Both the position numbers and the translations under genes were made by a program. A DNA stretch of 64,000 nt from Flavobacterium amniphilum (GTDB lineage Bacteria > Bacteroidota > Bacteroidia > Flavobacteriales > Flavobacteriaceae): the NCBI RefSeq assembly GCF_023634845.1, contig NZ_JAMLJL010000006.1:62001-126000 (forward strand), written 5' to 3'. This document shows, one piece after another, positions 26,231 to 34,876 of the stretch. How positions within the stretch are numbered: position 1 is the first letter of the stretch; every line of letters begins with the position of its first letter. A model generated the notes under the pieces. That model saw only the letters and a program-made list of their open reading frames with translations, was not told the DNA's origin and searched no databases.

Positions 26231-26273
26231 CAGTTTTTCAATGGTTAAAATCCGGCGTTTTTTGATTCTATAT

Positions 26274-26304
26274 AAAAAGGGGATAGTTTACCTATCCCCT
26301 TTTT
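26274..26304. terminator. terminator after the 26306 gene
   Basis: GGGGATAG (26279-26286) and CTATCCCC (26292-26299) with a 5-base loop, flanked by A5 and T5 so it could work on either strand. Confidence 0.85.
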
Positions 26305-26305
26305 C

Positions 26306-27205
26306 TTAATCCTTTTTCTGTACTTTAAAAATACTTTCAAGCACTTCTTTATGTTCGGTGTATTTATACAGGTTACTTTCTTTTAAGATAGAACCAAGCA
26401 AGAGATTGTTTATTTCCTTTTCGGTTCCTCCTTCCTTATTCAGGCAAATCAAATGGTACAGCAAGGTTTCATAATATTTGTTCAGGTAATAGCTTTTATA
26501 ACTCTGCATCCCTTTGTCCTTCTCGATAATCATTTCAAAATCGGGAAACTGGAAATCAGCATACTGGTAGTATGGAAGTCCGTTGAATTTCGGGTATTTT
26601 TTGATATAACTCAATGCTAAATTAGTATTTGCCGGTTTTACGACATTCATAAAGCCCCAGATATTGGTTCCGCATAAATCCATACAATTCAAAAAGAAAA
26701 TACCTTTTTCCGTATCATTTTTGAGTCCGTACTCATTGATTTTAAAATCGGCCTTTGAAAAATTAAACGGTTGGTTTTTATTACCGATGGCTGTAAACAG
26801 AATTCCATAATAATTATCCACCAATTCATTTACCGGGATATCCTTTTTTGTCAGGCTGTCGATTAGCACCGTGTTATCCATTTGATTTTCTTCCCTTAAA
26901 TTCAGGTCAATCTGTCTGATGATATAAATCTGTTTCAGCGTAGTATCATCAGGCCTTGCAATAAAAGGCTGCGTTGTTAATTTATTTTTAGATGTAATTG
27001 TTTCAATGATAAAACTATTAGCCGTTATCAGGTTATCCGGAACATTTGTTTTCAGATCCTTGATAATATCCTTTGTAGGTTCATTCTGGAACATGAAATT
27101 CTTGTAGGACTTCCCCAGTTTTACGAGTTGGTCATTGTAATTTGACTGGGCAAAAGATATTCCTGTCAGTAAGACACCAAGGAGCGTTAAGACGTTTTTT
27201 TTCAT
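26306..27205 (-). CDS. exported protein of unknown function, 299 residues
   Basis: I chose the ATG at 27205, which begins a signal peptide (MKKNVLTLLGVLLTGISFAQ). The longer frame to 27250 adds 15 residues ahead of it. The mature protein has no recognised domain. It is mixed alpha/beta with a GIFFLNCMDLCGTNIWGF segment and a helical C-terminus. It heads a run of exported proteins of unknown role on this strand. Confidence 0.65.
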   Translation of the reverse strand: MKKNVLTLLGVLLTGISFAQSNYNDQLVKLGKSYKNFMFQNEPTKDIIKDLKTNVPDNLITANSFIIETITSKNKLTTQPFIARPDDTTLKQIYIIRQIDLNLREENQMDNTVLIDSLTKKDIPVNELVDNYYGILFTAIGNKNQPFNFSKADFKINEYGLKNDTEKGIFFLNCMDLCGTNIWGFMNVVKPANTNLALSYIKKYPKFNGLPYYQYADFQFPDFEMIIEKDKGMQSYKSYYLNKYYETLLYHLICLNKEGGTEKEINNLLLGSILKESNLYKYTEHKEVLESIFKVQKKD

Positions 27206-27323
27206 TTTAAGGTTAATTATTTTAATCAGACAGTTAATGGGACATAGCATTTACAAAGCGAAATGCGTTTAGCGAAGATAGTATTTCCTTTGAGACAATT
27301 TACAATTGCGTCACACTAATACC

Positions 27324-28922
27324 TTACCTTTTTTCATAGAAACTGAAAATACCTTTTTCCCTGCAATATTTATACTGAGTTGGAGTCAGATAAATAATGT
27401 TTTCCCCTACGATCCCGTTCACGTAATAAAACTGTCCCGGTAATTTACTTTTAACAGCCATATTTTTGATGAATACAAAAAAGGCATTATCAATAGCGTT
27501 TCCTTCTGCTTTCAGTTTAGCGGTATATGGCAAACCCTTCACCTTAAAACCAAGCAAAGTACTTTTTTTAGGTCCGTCAAGCTTATTAGTAATAGCAATT
27601 GGATTAAATTGTTTATGCGAAATTTGAGCATACATTTTTACTAATTCCCCGTAAACAGAGCCTACATCTTCCTGTTCATAGGCAAGCGAAAGGATAACAT
27701 CAGGGAAGTTATACAACAGATCATAAAAACTATTCACTTCTGTTTCTTCAATAATTTTAAGCGATTCATTTATTTGAGATTCGGTCAGGTGACTGAAAAA
27801 TCCCAGTTTTTTGAATTCCTGTATTTCTGTATTAATTCTGTCTGATGTAACTTCATTATTATAATTTTCTTTAGTTGCTCCCAAAATTTGATTATTCGGT
27901 TCAAACAACTCTTGTTGATTTTCCTTCAGCGCAATGATACCGAAAAACTGATACGGATTTTTTCCCCGCAACATTTCATAATTAGACCCAACTAAATGAA
28001 TCCTGTAGGGAGACTGCTGATCCTTAAGAATTTTATTGAAGATTTTATAGTATTGTTGAATATCTATTCTTACGATACGGTCCAAATTATTTCCGATCCC
28101 TTCGAATTCGACAAAGCTTTTCATTTTATAAACCTTACCATTTGCTTTTAGCGAGACTGTAACAAAATGCGGAACTGAAGGATCAGAAAGTTCCCCCATA
28201 TCTGTAGTGATTTCGAAATTAAAATCGGTGAACGCCAGTTCAGGCAGGACTGCCGAAGTTACTTTATGGATTTCTTCCAAAAACGGTTTAGGATTTCTGT
28301 CTGTTTTTGACAAATCTACCATTCCTGTATTGTTGCAATAAGTTAGTATTTGGTAAGGCGATTTCAATTTATTACTGGTGATGTCAGCTTTGAGTTTCCC
28401 GTACTTTTCATTCTCAATTACACCGTTTTTATACAATGCCTCGAACAAGTTGGCAGATACATCCATGCTTAACCAATCGTCAAACATAATCTGGCTAAAC
28501 AAATTTGAGAAGAACGACCACAAATCAGGGTATGCATTCTTATTAATTTCAACCAATTGCACTTCAACCTGTCTTTCGTTGACAATTCCGGCAACTTTTA
28601 ATTTTTCCAGATAGTTTGTAAAAGAACCGTTCAACTGCTTGTATTCTTCATCGGTAAGCTTTTTATCCCCAGTGATCGATATGAAATCCAATGAAAAATC
28701 GGTACCGGTTGCTTTTTTGAATTCTGAGAAAAAAACCGACATGATATACCCTCCATTTGTGTCTGTACCGGTTTGTGAAATCTTCGAATCTATCAATTCA
28801 AGTTGTCTATCATCGATGAGTCCGAATTCGATCAGTTTTTGGAGTTTTGCATCCCGGTTTTGCGCGTTAACCAGATTAGCGATTAAGCAGATTACGGTTA
28901 GTGCATATTTTTTTAGATTCAT
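27324..28922 (-). CDS. exported protein with SHOCT-like helical repeats, 532 residues
   Basis: The protein has a signal peptide (LIANLVNAQ, cleavage near residue 20). It contains short repeats of the form G-[LIV]-[IV]-[DNE]-[DEN]-[RE]-[QK]: GLIDDRQ (34-40), GIVNERQ (112-118), GVIENEK (167-173) and a weaker copy near 373. Each follows a basic helix, in the manner of SHOCT-like oligomerisation segments. The central part (about 225-330) looks beta-rich. No catalytic motif or known family was recognised. Confidence 0.65.
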   Translation of the reverse strand: MNLKKYALTVICLIANLVNAQNRDAKLQKLIEFGLIDDRQLELIDSKISQTGTDTNGGYIMSVFFSEFKKATGTDFSLDFISITGDKKLTDEEYKQLNGSFTNYLEKLKVAGIVNERQVEVQLVEINKNAYPDLWSFFSNLFSQIMFDDWLSMDVSANLFEALYKNGVIENEKYGKLKADITSNKLKSPYQILTYCNNTGMVDLSKTDRNPKPFLEEIHKVTSAVLPELAFTDFNFEITTDMGELSDPSVPHFVTVSLKANGKVYKMKSFVEFEGIGNNLDRIVRIDIQQYYKIFNKILKDQQSPYRIHLVGSNYEMLRGKNPYQFFGIIALKENQQELFEPNNQILGATKENYNNEVTSDRINTEIQEFKKLGFFSHLTESQINESLKIIEETEVNSFYDLLYNFPDVILSLAYEQEDVGSVYGELVKMYAQISHKQFNPIAITNKLDGPKKSTLLGFKVKGLPYTAKLKAEGNAIDNAFFVFIKNMAVKSKLPGQFYYVNGIVGENIIYLTPTQYKYCREKGIFSFYEKR

Positions 28923-28965
28923 GGTTTATTTTAATTATGCTTTTATTAGTTAGTTTCAGATTTAT

Positions 28966-29589
28966 TTACATGATGTTTTTATTCCAGACTTTTTTAGCGA
29001 AATCCCTGAATGCTGCCGGTCCGGCAATGAAGGCTTTATCAAATTCATATTGCCCGCCTATGAATTCGGTTTCAGAGACACGCACCTTTGCTTCTCCCCT
29101 CATGGCAAATTTTTGCTGTCCCTGATACATAATAATTTTCATTTCGGCCGGACTTATATCACCGTGGCATACTTTGCGGTACATGAGCCAGATTTCTGCA
29201 ATTCCATCGTTATTAAGATCCGTTACCTGAAACGTATTCTCAATAAATGCCGCTTCAATATCGACAGGACAGTCACTGATAAAGTCATACACTTTCCATA
29301 TTTGTTTTACTTTATCTTTTGATATAACGAAATGATAGGCGAAGAGTTCGGCGTCTGAGCCCTCGCTTTCATGCTTAAACTTTTTGCTTTGGTAAATTCC
29401 GGTTTCAGTTGTGATTACGATATTATCCCCTAATTTGTCAGTCCAGCGGAGCGCTTCTTTTATTTTGCCTTCGAATGCAATTCCTTTGGGAAATTTTGTT
29501 TTGTCCAGTTTTTGAACAGCAATCCGTTTTTGTCCGAATGTATTGATGGAAAAAAGAATTGTTACGATAATAAATAACCGTTTAAGCAT
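28966..29589 (-). CDS. exported protein, possible surface-polysaccharide-associated family
   Basis: The 207-residue protein has a signal peptide (FSINTFGQ) and a single EF-hand-like loop, DLNNDGIAEIW (about 124-134), within a beta-rich body. By memory of similar flavobacterial sequences it may belong to the family named after Riemerella M949_RS01915, annotated as surface polysaccharide biosynthesis. That link is uncertain, and no glycosyltransferase or polymerase motif is present. Confidence 0.6.
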   Translation of the reverse strand: MLKRLFIIVTILFSINTFGQKRIAVQKLDKTKFPKGIAFEGKIKEALRWTDKLGDNIVITTETGIYQSKKFKHESEGSDAELFAYHFVISKDKVKQIWKVYDFISDCPVDIEAAFIENTFQVTDLNNDGIAEIWLMYRKVCHGDISPAEMKIIMYQGQQKFAMRGEAKVRVSETEFIGGQYEFDKAFIAGPAAFRDFAKKVWNKNIM

Positions 29590-29645
29590 TTGTTGTTGGT
29601 ATTGATGGTACTGTAAATGTAGAGGAAGTCATAAAAATAGTGGTT

Positions 29646-30212
29646 TCACAAAGCCTCTTTATAATAAGCTGCAAACTCGCGTGGCAATGAATAAAGATCC
29701 CACCATTCAAAGAAGTTGGGGCTTGCGCTTTCGATGTTTTCGAAACCTTTATTCCGGAACAGTTTTTTGGTTCGGGTTTGATGGAAATACTGCGAAACCG
29801 ATATGGCACTTTTAAGGTTCAGGCTATCCAGGATGTGGATGGAATTGATTACCGTTTTCTCGGTATCATTTCCGAAATTATCTACGAAAATTTTATTGGC
29901 CGGCACCTTATTCATCACTAAGTATTCCTTCATTTTATCTCCTTCCCAGTGGCCTTCTTTACCGAATCCTCCGCTTACGATGATTACCTTTACCCTATCC
30001 GCATTGTAAAGCTCCAATCCTTTATCGACACGTGCTTTAAGTCTTTCCGAAAGTGTACCGTCAGGATTTACCTTGCTGCCGAGAATGATTGCTGCGTCGG
30101 CCGATTGGTTTTTATCGGTCAGTCCGTCAATTGTAATGTAGAGCGAATGGATTATGCCCCAAAGGATGCAGAATATGAGGAATATTTTGAGGTATTTAAG
30201 TGTTTTTTTCAA
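29646..30212 (-). CDS. YdcF/SanA-like (DUF218) protein
   Basis: The 188-residue protein has one N-terminal transmembrane helix (about 10-27) and a DUF218 domain: DAAIILGSKVNPDGTLSERLKARVDKGLELY, VIIVSGGFG, MKEYLVMNKVPANKIFVDNFGNDTEKTV and SQYFHQTRTKKLFRNKG. Related SanA/YdcF proteins bear on envelope integrity in enterics. It would sit in the inner membrane facing out. One base separates it from the SH3-like gene upstream. Confidence 0.88.
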   Translation of the reverse strand: MKKTLKYLKIFLIFCILWGIIHSLYITIDGLTDKNQSADAAIILGSKVNPDGTLSERLKARVDKGLELYNADRVKVIIVSGGFGKEGHWEGDKMKEYLVMNKVPANKIFVDNFGNDTEKTVINSIHILDSLNLKSAISVSQYFHQTRTKKLFRNKGFENIESASPNFFEWWDLYSLPREFAAYYKEAL

Positions 30213-30213
30213 T

Positions 30214-30564
30214 TTAATTAAGTTTAGGAGCTACAAACTTTATTTCTTCCAGATCTTTCAGACAGAACCATCCTTTCAATTTTTTATTTGAAGAAACATC
30301 GAATTCGCCGTAAACAAATCCCCTTGATTTTTTCGTTGCAACCAGAAGGTTTTGACCCAGTGCCACTTTCGTTTTTGAACCAGCCTCCGGTTTCTTATAC
30401 ATATTGGCCATTCCCCCTTCAACCGAAACATAATTACCTATGAAAGAATCCTGTTGCGGGTTATACCTGTTGTTTTCTTTTGAGAAGTTTGACTCAAATG
30501 CAATTGCAGTGATGGTTGCAAAAACTGTTATAAAAGCGATGATGTATTTTTGTGTGTTTTTCAT
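30214..30564 (-). CDS. exported SH3-like domain protein
   Basis: The start at 30564 gives a signal-peptide-bearing protein of 116 residues (MKNTQKYIIAFITVFATITAIAFES). The longer frame to 30645 adds 27 residues and runs into the SMI1 gene. The mature part resembles a bacterial SH3 domain (VEGGMANMYKKPEAGSKTKVALGQNLLVATKKSRGFVYGEFD ... KLKGWFCLKDLEEI), which often contacts cell-wall or peptide ligands. It is probably periplasmic and co-transcribed with the DUF218 gene. Confidence 0.7.
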   Translation of the reverse strand: MKNTQKYIIAFITVFATITAIAFESNFSKENNRYNPQQDSFIGNYVSVEGGMANMYKKPEAGSKTKVALGQNLLVATKKSRGFVYGEFDVSSNKKLKGWFCLKDLEEIKFVAPKLN

Positions 30565-30604
30565 GAGGTGTTTGTTGAGAGTTGTCAATTCTATCAACGT
30601 TTTT

Positions 30605-31168
30605 TTAGTCAGTATAATATTGTTTAGACCAGTTGGCAAAAGCATCTTTGTATTTCAGCTGTGCCGATTCAATAATTGCATCCGGGTTATTGATTTGCTC
30701 CAAATTATAATCTGTTTTCAGCCATTCCAGAAATTCATTTAAGTCTTCACTTTCTTCGTAGTCTTCTTCATCCTTATAGAAGTAAACCTCATCAAAATCT
30801 ACCGAAATTTCGGTATCAAAAGTCAGCAAGTGAAGCAGCTGCAATAAGTTTTCAGCCACGATATGTACACCCCCTTCATCACCGAAAACGGCTATTGGCA
30901 TTTGATCCAGTTCCTTACCGGATCCGTCATCCCAAATCGTGTAAAATGAGCCTGATCCGTTAGCCTGTGCAATTGGATATAATTTATCCAGAAAAGCTTC
31001 TTCATTGCTCCAGGTTTCGAGTCCGTACCAGCTGTCGATATACACACCAAACCCTTGCGAGTAGCATTCGAAAGAAGAAGTATTATTTTGAAAATGGATC
31101 AGTTTTTCCAGTGTTACGGGTAGCGCTTCCAATTGGAAGTTTTCTTTGAAGTTGTTGATATCTATCAT
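30605..31168 (-). CDS. SMI1/KNR4-like protein
   Basis: The 187-residue acidic, soluble protein has SMI1/KNR4-type segments: a helical N-terminus, then GSGSFYTIWDDGSGKELDQMPIAVFGDEGGVHIVAENLLQLLHLLTF. Members of this superfamily frequently serve as immunity proteins against polymorphic toxins, but many have no known partner. No toxin gene is next to it: the neighbours are an SH3-like exported protein and a lipoprotein. Role unproven. Confidence 0.7.
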   Translation of the reverse strand: MIDINNFKENFQLEALPVTLEKLIHFQNNTSSFECYSQGFGVYIDSWYGLETWSNEEAFLDKLYPIAQANGSGSFYTIWDDGSGKELDQMPIAVFGDEGGVHIVAENLLQLLHLLTFDTEISVDFDEVYFYKDEEDYEESEDLNEFLEWLKTDYNLEQINNPDAIIESAQLKYKDAFANWSKQYYTD

Positions 31169-31178
31169 ATATATTATC

Positions 31179-31640
31179 TTATTCGTTTTTATAAGCCGGG
31201 TTTTTGATTACTTTCATTTCGGTATATCGGAACACTTTTGCTTTAGGCAGTTTTTCTTCCATTTCCACTGTGCCCTGTGGATAATCTTTTCTTTCATAAA
31301 ACTGACCTTTAATTTTAAGAAAGTGTTTATACGGAAGAAAGTAATCAGGCAATTCTAATTTATCATTAGCCGGTTCGAGATAAAAATGCGATTCGATACC
31401 CGGATTTGAATTTAAATCTTTGGTCAGGATCCATTGCGGACAGGCGCAACCCCATACGGTGTAGGACACTTCAAGACTTTCAATTTTTCCAGTCAACTTG
31501 TTTGTTGGATCAGAAATGATTTTTGTGTATTTATTCTCCTCTTCTTTTTGAATAATCGCCTTATCATTTTTTATTTCCCTGCAGGAAGATAATGTCAGAC
31601 CAAGAGAAAAAAATATTACTATGTTTTTTAGTAAATTCAT
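31179..31640 (-). CDS. lipoprotein of unknown function, 153 residues
   Basis: The ATG at 31640 begins a lipobox signal (FFSLGLTLSSC, Cys21 of this start). The longer frame to 31661 puts seven residues ahead of it. The mature part is mostly beta-rich, with CACPQWILT (a CxC pair) and a Phe/Tyr-rich segment near the C-terminus. No family was recognised. It is 10 bases upstream of the SMI1 gene and likely in the same transcript. Confidence 0.65.
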   Translation of the reverse strand: MNLLKNIVIFFSLGLTLSSCREIKNDKAIIQKEEENKYTKIISDPTNKLTGKIESLEVSYTVWGCACPQWILTKDLNSNPGIESHFYLEPANDKLELPDYFLPYKHFLKIKGQFYERKDYPQGTVEMEEKLPKAKVFRYTEMKVIKNPAYKNE

Positions 31641-31730
31641 TTTTATGTGTGAATTACCCAAAAGTAGTAATTATATCGTATGCAGATAAGATAAAAACAA
31701 ATCTATCACTTCGGCTAAGTTATATTTTAT

Positions 31731-32279
31731 TTAAATCAACGGTTTGATATCCGAATAAAAGCTTGACAATGCCTTTTCCGGTACCAAATGTTGTTTACCG
31801 AACCATTTATCGATTTTCACTTTTACGACATGAACGGGATTTGCTTCCGTGGCGGATGATTCCTTGTACGTTGTAGTTGGAATATGGCTGAAAAACTTAT
31901 TGAAGAAGCTTTTCATGGCGTTCATTTTCTCTTCCTGTTCGTCTACAATTCTTATTTTACCGTAAATGATCACGCTTTGGTATTCCCCACCGAAGTTTAC
32001 TGTCCTGTCAGACGTATACAGTTTACCGTATTTGTAGATTGAAATGGAAATCGGTTTACCGTCAGTCATTTCGCTGCCTCCGTATCCGTATTTTGAAAAA
32101 TGGAACATGATTTCGTTGTTTTCTTTATCGAAATCAAAAAATGTCGAATGAATTAAGGGAGCTTCTTCTGTGTTAACGGCAACGGTACATGAGGCAGTAT
32201 TTTCCAGAAGCGAATACATGAAATCTATTTCTTCTTTTTGTCGGTCGGTTCTTCTTACTTTGTCTATTTTTTTTTCCAT
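31731..32279 (-). CDS. pyridoxamine 5'-phosphate oxidase-like FMN-binding protein
   Basis: The 182-residue protein has the split-barrel PNPOx pattern: a helix RQKEEIDFMYSLLENTASCTVAVNTEEAPLIHSTFFDFD, the strand pair EIMFHFSKYGYGGSEMTDGKPISISIYKYGKLYTSDR, and YQSVIIYGKIRIVDE. It probably binds a flavin, with substrate unknown. It stands alone with a 290-base spacer upstream that holds a terminator and nothing else I can name. Confidence 0.85.
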   Translation of the reverse strand: MEKKIDKVRRTDRQKEEIDFMYSLLENTASCTVAVNTEEAPLIHSTFFDFDKENNEIMFHFSKYGYGGSEMTDGKPISISIYKYGKLYTSDRTVNFGGEYQSVIIYGKIRIVDEQEEKMNAMKSFFNKFFSHIPTTTYKESSATEANPVHVVKVKIDKWFGKQHLVPEKALSSFYSDIKPLI

Positions 32280-32501
32280 TTTGGGGTTTATTGGGTTTGC
32301 ATTTTCGTTTTGGACTACCCTATTGTATTTAAGTATTATTGCTGAACGACGTCAAACAACTCCGTTTACAAGCCAAGCGAATTTACTAAAAAAGGGGTTT
32401 GTCTTGTAAGAAAAAGATTAAAATGAATTGATTCCTGTTGCTATTCTCCTAATGCTTTTATCTATAGTGATGTTATGGTATTGAAAAGGAGATCGGTACA
32501 A

Positions 32502-32529
32502 AAAAGCCCTGAAAGAGTACAGGGCTTTT
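32502..32529. terminator. terminator after the VOC gene pair
   Basis: AAAAGCCCTG (32502-32511) and CAGGGCTTTT (32520-32529) with an 8-base loop. On the minus strand it follows the 32562 gene. Confidence 0.85.
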
Positions 32530-32561
32530 GATTGTTTTATTTTGGATTAGTTTAGTCTTTC

Positions 32562-32987
32562 TTACTGCTTTGAAGCAAAATCCACCATCCATTCGATGCC
32601 GTATTTATCCCTGAACATTCCGAAATAAGATCCCCAGGGACTGTCACCGATAGGCATTTCTACACTACCTCCGGCTGAAAGTCCGTTAAATAACTTATCT
32701 GCTTCCTCACGGCTTTCTGCAGTGATGCATATTTTGGATCGGTTTTCATTTTCACTTACCCGGCCCAACATTTCCGGAACATCATTAGCCATCAGTGTAT
32801 TTTGACCAATTGGTAATGCAATGTGCATTATTTTATTGGCTTCCTTTTCCGGTATTTCAAATTCCGGGTTCGATAAATCTTTGAACCGGACAATTGTTGT
32901 AAAATCTCCCCCAAATACTGATTTATAAAAATTAAATGCTTCTTCGGCGTTCCCGTTGAAGTTGATGTGCGGATTGATAATTGCCAT
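32562..32987 (-). CDS. VOC-family protein (PhnB-like)
   Basis: The 141-residue protein has the paired beta-alpha-beta-beta-beta units of the vicinal oxygen chelate fold in the PhnB/3-demethylubiquinone style: AIINPHINFNGNAEEAFNFYKSVFGGDFTTIVRFKD, then IMHIALPIGQNTLMANDVPE, and GDSPWGSYFGMFRDKYGIEWMVDF. Reaction unknown. It follows another VOC gene by 11 bases and the two are probably co-transcribed. Confidence 0.88.
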   Translation of the reverse strand: MAIINPHINFNGNAEEAFNFYKSVFGGDFTTIVRFKDLSNPEFEIPEKEANKIMHIALPIGQNTLMANDVPEMLGRVSENENRSKICITAESREEADKLFNGLSAGGSVEMPIGDSPWGSYFGMFRDKYGIEWMVDFASKQ

Positions 32988-32998
32988 AGATTTTAGTT

Positions 32999-33475
32999 TT
33001 ATTTAAGTTCAGACAGTATTAATTTCTTTTGTTTAAAGGTGTTCGTTATCACTTTTTCCCTTACTGCAGGATCGTTACTGTGCAGTAGTTCAAAATATTC
33101 AACCGGTACAACCTGCCATGACAAACCATATTTGTCTTTGCACCATCCGCAAGGTCCTTCTTCCCCACCATTGGCTGTCAGTGCTTCCCAATAGTAGTCG
33201 ACTTCGTCCTGGTCTTTGCAATTTACAACGAGTGATATGGCTTCATTGAATTTAAACATGTCACCAGCTGCGAGGATGGAAAATTCGATACCGGCTAGTT
33301 CCATTACAGCTGTTTCAAAGCTGCCGTCATTGCCACTGCCATCTGCATTTGGCATATTTTCAAATAAGCGGTAGTCTTTCAGTTTGCCGTCTTTAAATAT
33401 AGACAGGTAGTATTCGGCAACTGCTTTGGCATCTTTTTCAACCCAAAGACAGGGTGTTATTTTTTGATTGTCCAT
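32999..33475 (-). CDS. VOC-family protein (second PhnB-like copy)
   Basis: With the ATG at 33475 the protein is 158 residues. A longer frame to 33526 would add 17. It has KITPCLWVEKDAKAVAEYYLSIFKDGKLKDYRLF, the AVMELAGIEFSILAAGD strand, a NCKDQDEVDYYWEAL helix and CGWCKDKYGLSWQVVPVEYFELL. It is a homologue of the adjacent VOC protein but clearly diverged. No substrate can be inferred. Confidence 0.85.
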   Translation of the reverse strand: MDNQKITPCLWVEKDAKAVAEYYLSIFKDGKLKDYRLFENMPNADGSGNDGSFETAVMELAGIEFSILAAGDMFKFNEAISLVVNCKDQDEVDYYWEALTANGGEEGPCGWCKDKYGLSWQVVPVEYFELLHSNDPAVREKVITNTFKQKKLILSELK

Positions 33476-33646
33476 TGTATTTAGTTTGTTTGTTGTTTCT
33501 ATATCAATTTGACGAAGTATGATCAAAATTGCTTATCAAAATTACATTTTGCTTTTTATCATTGTCCAAATTGTCCATAAAGCAAACATGAGAATGTTTA
33601 CACTATACTAATCTACAAAAAAACAACCATTTACCATCATAAAAGT

Positions 33647-34231
33647 TTATATCACACCTGTTGCAATAAATGAAAGTAAAACCGAAATTACGGTTGCGAT
33701 GAATGTTACCACATAAACAACAGCATTATTTCTAGATTGTTTTGTAATAAATTTAATTGAAGAATAGCAGATAAACATGACAAAGAAAAATAAGTACGAT
33801 ACAATTCCTCCAAAAATAAACGTACTCAAAAACAAGAATAAAAACCCTAAAAGACTTCCTGCCAGAATTCCTAATAAGCTTCCAAAGACAGTTTTCGAAT
33901 TAATTTTTTTATCAGCGGTCATTTTCTGATGTTCCTCAAATTTTCTTTCGATCAGATCATTTAAATCATCATGTCTTAAAACATCTGATTTTATAAATTG
34001 CTTTATGAATTCCAAATCTTTAAAATCGCTGCTTAATTCAAAAACTTCTTTAATAATTCGGTCAACTTCAACGCGATGCTTTTTATTATTATCAATTGCT
34101 CTGAGAAATTTATCCAGACCTCCCCGATTTTCAATTTCCTGTATTATTTCAGGTTCAACTTTTCCGGAATAAGCTATCATGTTTGCATAAGACTCAATCA
34201 AATCGTCGTACGAAAATTTACTATAGTGCAT
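33647..34231 (-). CDS. membrane protein of unknown function, 194 residues
   Basis: The N-terminal ~115 residues are charged and helical. The C-terminal part has a long hydrophobic run (about 116-155) and a second one (about 170-194), so two to four membrane spans are likely. A GSLLGILAGSLLGFLFLFL small-residue segment favours helix packing. No family was recognised. The flanking spacers 33527-33646 and 34232-34413 hold no gene I can see. Confidence 0.6.
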   Translation of the reverse strand: MHYSKFSYDDLIESYANMIAYSGKVEPEIIQEIENRGGLDKFLRAIDNNKKHRVEVDRIIKEVFELSSDFKDLEFIKQFIKSDVLRHDDLNDLIERKFEEHQKMTADKKINSKTVFGSLLGILAGSLLGFLFLFLSTFIFGGIVSYLFFFVMFICYSSIKFITKQSRNNAVVYVVTFIATVISVLLSFIATGVI

Positions 34232-34413
34232 TTTAGAATTTTGTTGATTAACGTTAAACTAACTTAGCTCATAAATATAGGTCATAGATCGAAATACAAC
34301 ATTATTTACAGTAGGCTAAATGTATAAAAAACACTTGATGTAAGATTTTATCTGAAACTATTAAATACAAAAGTTCTATCTAATATACTCAACCCTACTT
34401 TTGGCAATACTTA

Positions 34414-34758
34414 TTAGCTTATATTTTCAATTAAGTTTGATTTACTCCACTTCATAATTCCTTCTAAAAGCTCCGATAATGTAACCCCTTTTTCAGTTAA
34501 GCTGTATTCTACTTTTGGCGGAATAACAGGATAAGAAACCCGTTTAATGATGTTTTCTTCTTCTAAACTTTTTAGCTGTTGGGAAAGCATTTTTTGCGTA
34601 ATTCCGTTCATTGATTTGTCTAATTCACTGAAACGCATTGTTCCATTTTTTAGTAAAAGCCATACAATTACAGGTTTCCATTTACCTCCGATTTTGTCCA
34701 TAAAAACAGTTATGGGACATTCGGTGGCATTTTTATATTTTTTTTCAATAATTTCCAT
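34414..34758 (-). CDS. HxlR-family transcriptional regulator
   Basis: The 114-residue winged-helix protein has the HxlR pattern: CPITVFMDKIGGKWKPVIVWLLL with a conserved Cys19, FSELDKSMNGITQKMLSQQLKSLEEENIIKRVSYPVIPPKVEYSLTEKG. HxlR regulators often sense electrophiles or redox through that Cys. It is divergent from an SDR gene and probably represses it and itself. The palindrome AAGTACATTACTT lies between them. Confidence 0.9.
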   Translation of the reverse strand: MEIIEKKYKNATECPITVFMDKIGGKWKPVIVWLLLKNGTMRFSELDKSMNGITQKMLSQQLKSLEEENIIKRVSYPVIPPKVEYSLTEKGVTLSELLEGIMKWSKSNLIENIS

Positions 34759-34798
34759 TAATCAAGGTGTTGATTTTCAACAATTCCGTCTTTTTTGT

Positions 34799-34811
34799 AA
34801 GTACATTACTT
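34799..34811. promoter_or_regulatory. candidate HxlR operator
   Basis: AAGTA-CAT-TACTT is a perfect 5+3+5 palindrome in the divergent spacer between the HxlR gene (starts 34758) and the SDR gene (starts 34877). HxlR-type regulators bind GTA/TAC-type palindromes. Binding is inferred from position only. Confidence 0.4.
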
Positions 34812-34876
34812 CTAAGTGCGTTCTTGCCATAAATGTAGTTATGTTTTTTCTTTGTGAGAAAATTAAACGGAAAATA

